From Dehalococcoidales bacterium (GTDB lineage Bacteria; Chloroflexota; Dehalococcoidia; Dehalococcoidales; GCA-2688105), in NCBI GenBank assembly GCA_030640255.1, contig DAOWJS010000095.1, forward strand, positions 1 to 6,479: a DNA stretch of 6,479 nt. Direction: 5' to 3'. The notes beneath the pieces are model-generated. The model did no database searches and had not been told where the DNA came from. It was given only the letters and a program-made list of their open reading frames with translations. Below, one piece after another: positions 5,211-6,479 of this stretch. Position 1 is the stretch's first letter; every line of letters begins with the position of its first letter. A program made the translations under genes and the position numbers.

Positions 5211-6479
5211 ATGAAAGAACTAGCTATTAGCGCTGATGCTCCGGGGGAAAAACTCTTTATGCTCGGTAACGAGGCCATAGCCCGGGGAGCTGTAGAGGCT
5301 GGGGTTCAAGTAGCCGCTGCCTACCCCGGCACCCCGTCCAGCGAGATACTGGAAAACTTAGCCAGGGTTGCCCCAAAATTTGGCATATATGTTGAGTGGT
5401 CAATCAATGAGAAGGTAGCCTTTGAAGTTGCCCTAGCCGCCTCCATCTGCGGGGTAAGGGCTATGGCATCAATGAAACACGTTGGGGTAAATGTCGCCCA
5501 CGACCCGTTAATGACCGCCAGCTATATCGGCGCCAAGGGTGGTTTAGTTCTGCTTTCCGCCGATGACCCCTGGGCGTGGAGTTCCCAGAATGAGCAGGAT
5601 AACCGATATATCGCCGAACAGGGCTACATACCGATTCTGGAGCCTTCCTCGGTTCAAGAAGCCAAGGATATGATGGCTGACGCCTTTAAGCTCTCCGAGG
5701 AATTTAAGCACCTGTTCATGGTCAGGTCGGTAACCAGAATAAGCCACGGTCGGAGCGATGTTGTGCTGGGAGAAATAGCCAAGGGAAGGAGAAAGGGCGC
5801 TTTTGAAAAAGACCGCTCCTGGTTAGTCTATACCCCGGTTGAAGCCAGAAGGAACCGACCGTTAATGATTGAAAGGTTTGAGAGAATAAGAAAGGCGGTA
5901 AATGCACTTCCCTATAACCAGCTAAAGCTGGCTGATGGAGCCAGGCTAGGGATAATTGCCTGTGGTCTCTCCTATAGCTACACATTGGAAGCCATAAAGT
6001 GGCTCGAGCTTGACGATAAGATTTCCATACTAAAAATTGGCACGCCTCACCCCCTGCCCCAGGAACTGGTGAAAAGGCTGCTAAAGTCAGTAGATGAGAT
6101 ACTCGTGGTAGAAGAGCTGGAACCATTTGTAGAAAACCACGTCAAAGCCATCGCTGGAGAAGCCAATATCCCGGTCAGGATTCACGGCAAGGATTTAGTC
6201 CCCCTAATCGGTGAGCTGTCAACCAGGAAGGTTACCGAGGCTATTATCAAGTTAACCAACTCCAAACCGCCGGTTAACTTCAGTGAACGGGACAAGCTCA
6301 GTGAAGAGACCGCCCCGCTTCTGCCCTGGAGACCCCCAACCCTGTGCCCCGGCTGTCCCCACCGAGCCTCGCTATATGCCATCAAGTCAGCGGCACAAAA
6401 GGTAGCCAGATACTACGGTAATCATACCGAGCCTATCTACCCCGGTGATATTGGCTGCTATACCTTGGGCTATCTGCCA
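5211..6479 (+). CDS. iorA: Indolepyruvate:ferredoxin oxidoreductase alpha subunit IorA (3' end cut)
   Basis: This is the thiamine-diphosphate subunit that interconverts an aryl 2-oxo acid plus CoA with arylacetyl-CoA, CO2 and reduced ferredoxin; it works in the cytoplasm with IorB. The 423 residues present show LGNEAIARGAVEAGV (18-32), YPGTPSSEIL (38-47), the cofactor-binding domain-I stretch EWSINEKVAFEVALAA (62-77), SMKHVGVNVAHDPL (87-100), SSQNEQDNRY (124-133), then TLCPGCPHR (377-385) and PGDIGCYTLG (411-420), which open the C-terminal TPP domain. Family members run to about 600 residues and end in a two-[4Fe-4S] ferredoxin domain, so roughly a third lies beyond the window. ATG 5211 is preceded by GGGGGA (5201-5206) and is 17 bp after dctM. 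Real substrate range varies in the family, and other 2-oxo acids are possible. Confidence 0.93.
   Translation, partial: MKELAISADAPGEKLFMLGNEAIARGAVEAGVQVAAAYPGTPSSEILENLARVAPKFGIYVEWSINEKVAFEVALAASICGVRAMASMKHVGVNVAHDPLMTASYIGAKGGLVLLSADDPWAWSSQNEQDNRYIAEQGYIPILEPSSVQEAKDMMADAFKLSEEFKHLFMVRSVTRISHGRSDVVLGEIAKGRRKGAFEKDRSWLVYTPVEARRNRPLMIERFERIRKAVNALPYNQLKLADGARLGIIACGLSYSYTLEAIKWLELDDKISILKIGTPHPLPQELVKRLLKSVDEILVVEELEPFVENHVKAIAGEANIPVRIHGKDLVPLIGELSTRKVTEAIIKLTNSKPPVNFSERDKLSEETAPLLPWRPPTLCPGCPHRASLYAIKSAAQKVARYYGNHTEPIYPGDIGCYTLGYLP

Noticed and set aside
5722..6385. Minus-strand reading frames opposite iorA
   Set aside because: The plus strand encodes continuous, motif-rich IorA through this stretch; the antisense frames show no independent coding signal.

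Overview
This window holds one co-directional (+ strand) set of five genes behind a 548-bp non-coding upstream region. In order they are: an AMP-forming acyl-CoA synthetase (549-2120), a complete tripartite TRAP transporter with solute-binding lipoprotein DctP (2202-3302), small membrane subunit DctQ (3395-3895) and large membrane subunit DctM (3892-5193), and the first 423 codons of the alpha subunit of indolepyruvate:ferredoxin oxidoreductase, IorA (5211 to the window edge). Gaps between genes are 81, 92, -4 and 17 bp, there is no strong internal terminator, and the only good promoter candidate lies at 282-310. The set therefore looks like one operon.

The organism is probably an anaerobic bacterium: IorA is an oxygen-sensitive, ferredoxin-linked enzyme. 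DctP carries a lipoprotein-type signal (Cys23), which would suit a single-membrane cell. Base composition is near balanced, with frequent ATA, AGG and AGA codons. The gene mix and the stem-loop-rich spacer remind me of sediment Chloroflexota (Dehalococcoidia-like), but this is an impression, not a demonstration. Desulfobacterota or Firmicutes-type anaerobes are not excluded.

Layout: 1-210 is a dense cluster of short perfect stem-loops plus a 22-bp direct repeat. Three of the stem-loops share a GCGNAGC triloop core. 211-317 holds a small stem-loop and a sigma-70-type promoter (TTGACA, 17-bp spacer, TAGATT). About 318-548 would be a long 5' leader, with a possible long-range stem (354-423), an 11-bp terminator-like hairpin (483-508) and an 11-codon upstream ORF that overlaps the synthetase start. 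A 13-bp perfect inverted repeat separates dctP from dctQ. dctQ and dctM overlap as ATGA.

Working together (inference): the TRAP system would import an organic acid using the Na+ gradient, the synthetase would activate it to its CoA thioester, and the Ior enzyme would interconvert acyl-CoA and 2-oxo acid with ferredoxin. The route could run as reductive carboxylation toward an aromatic or branched amino acid, or in reverse as amino-acid fermentation. The actual substrate cannot be read from the sequence.
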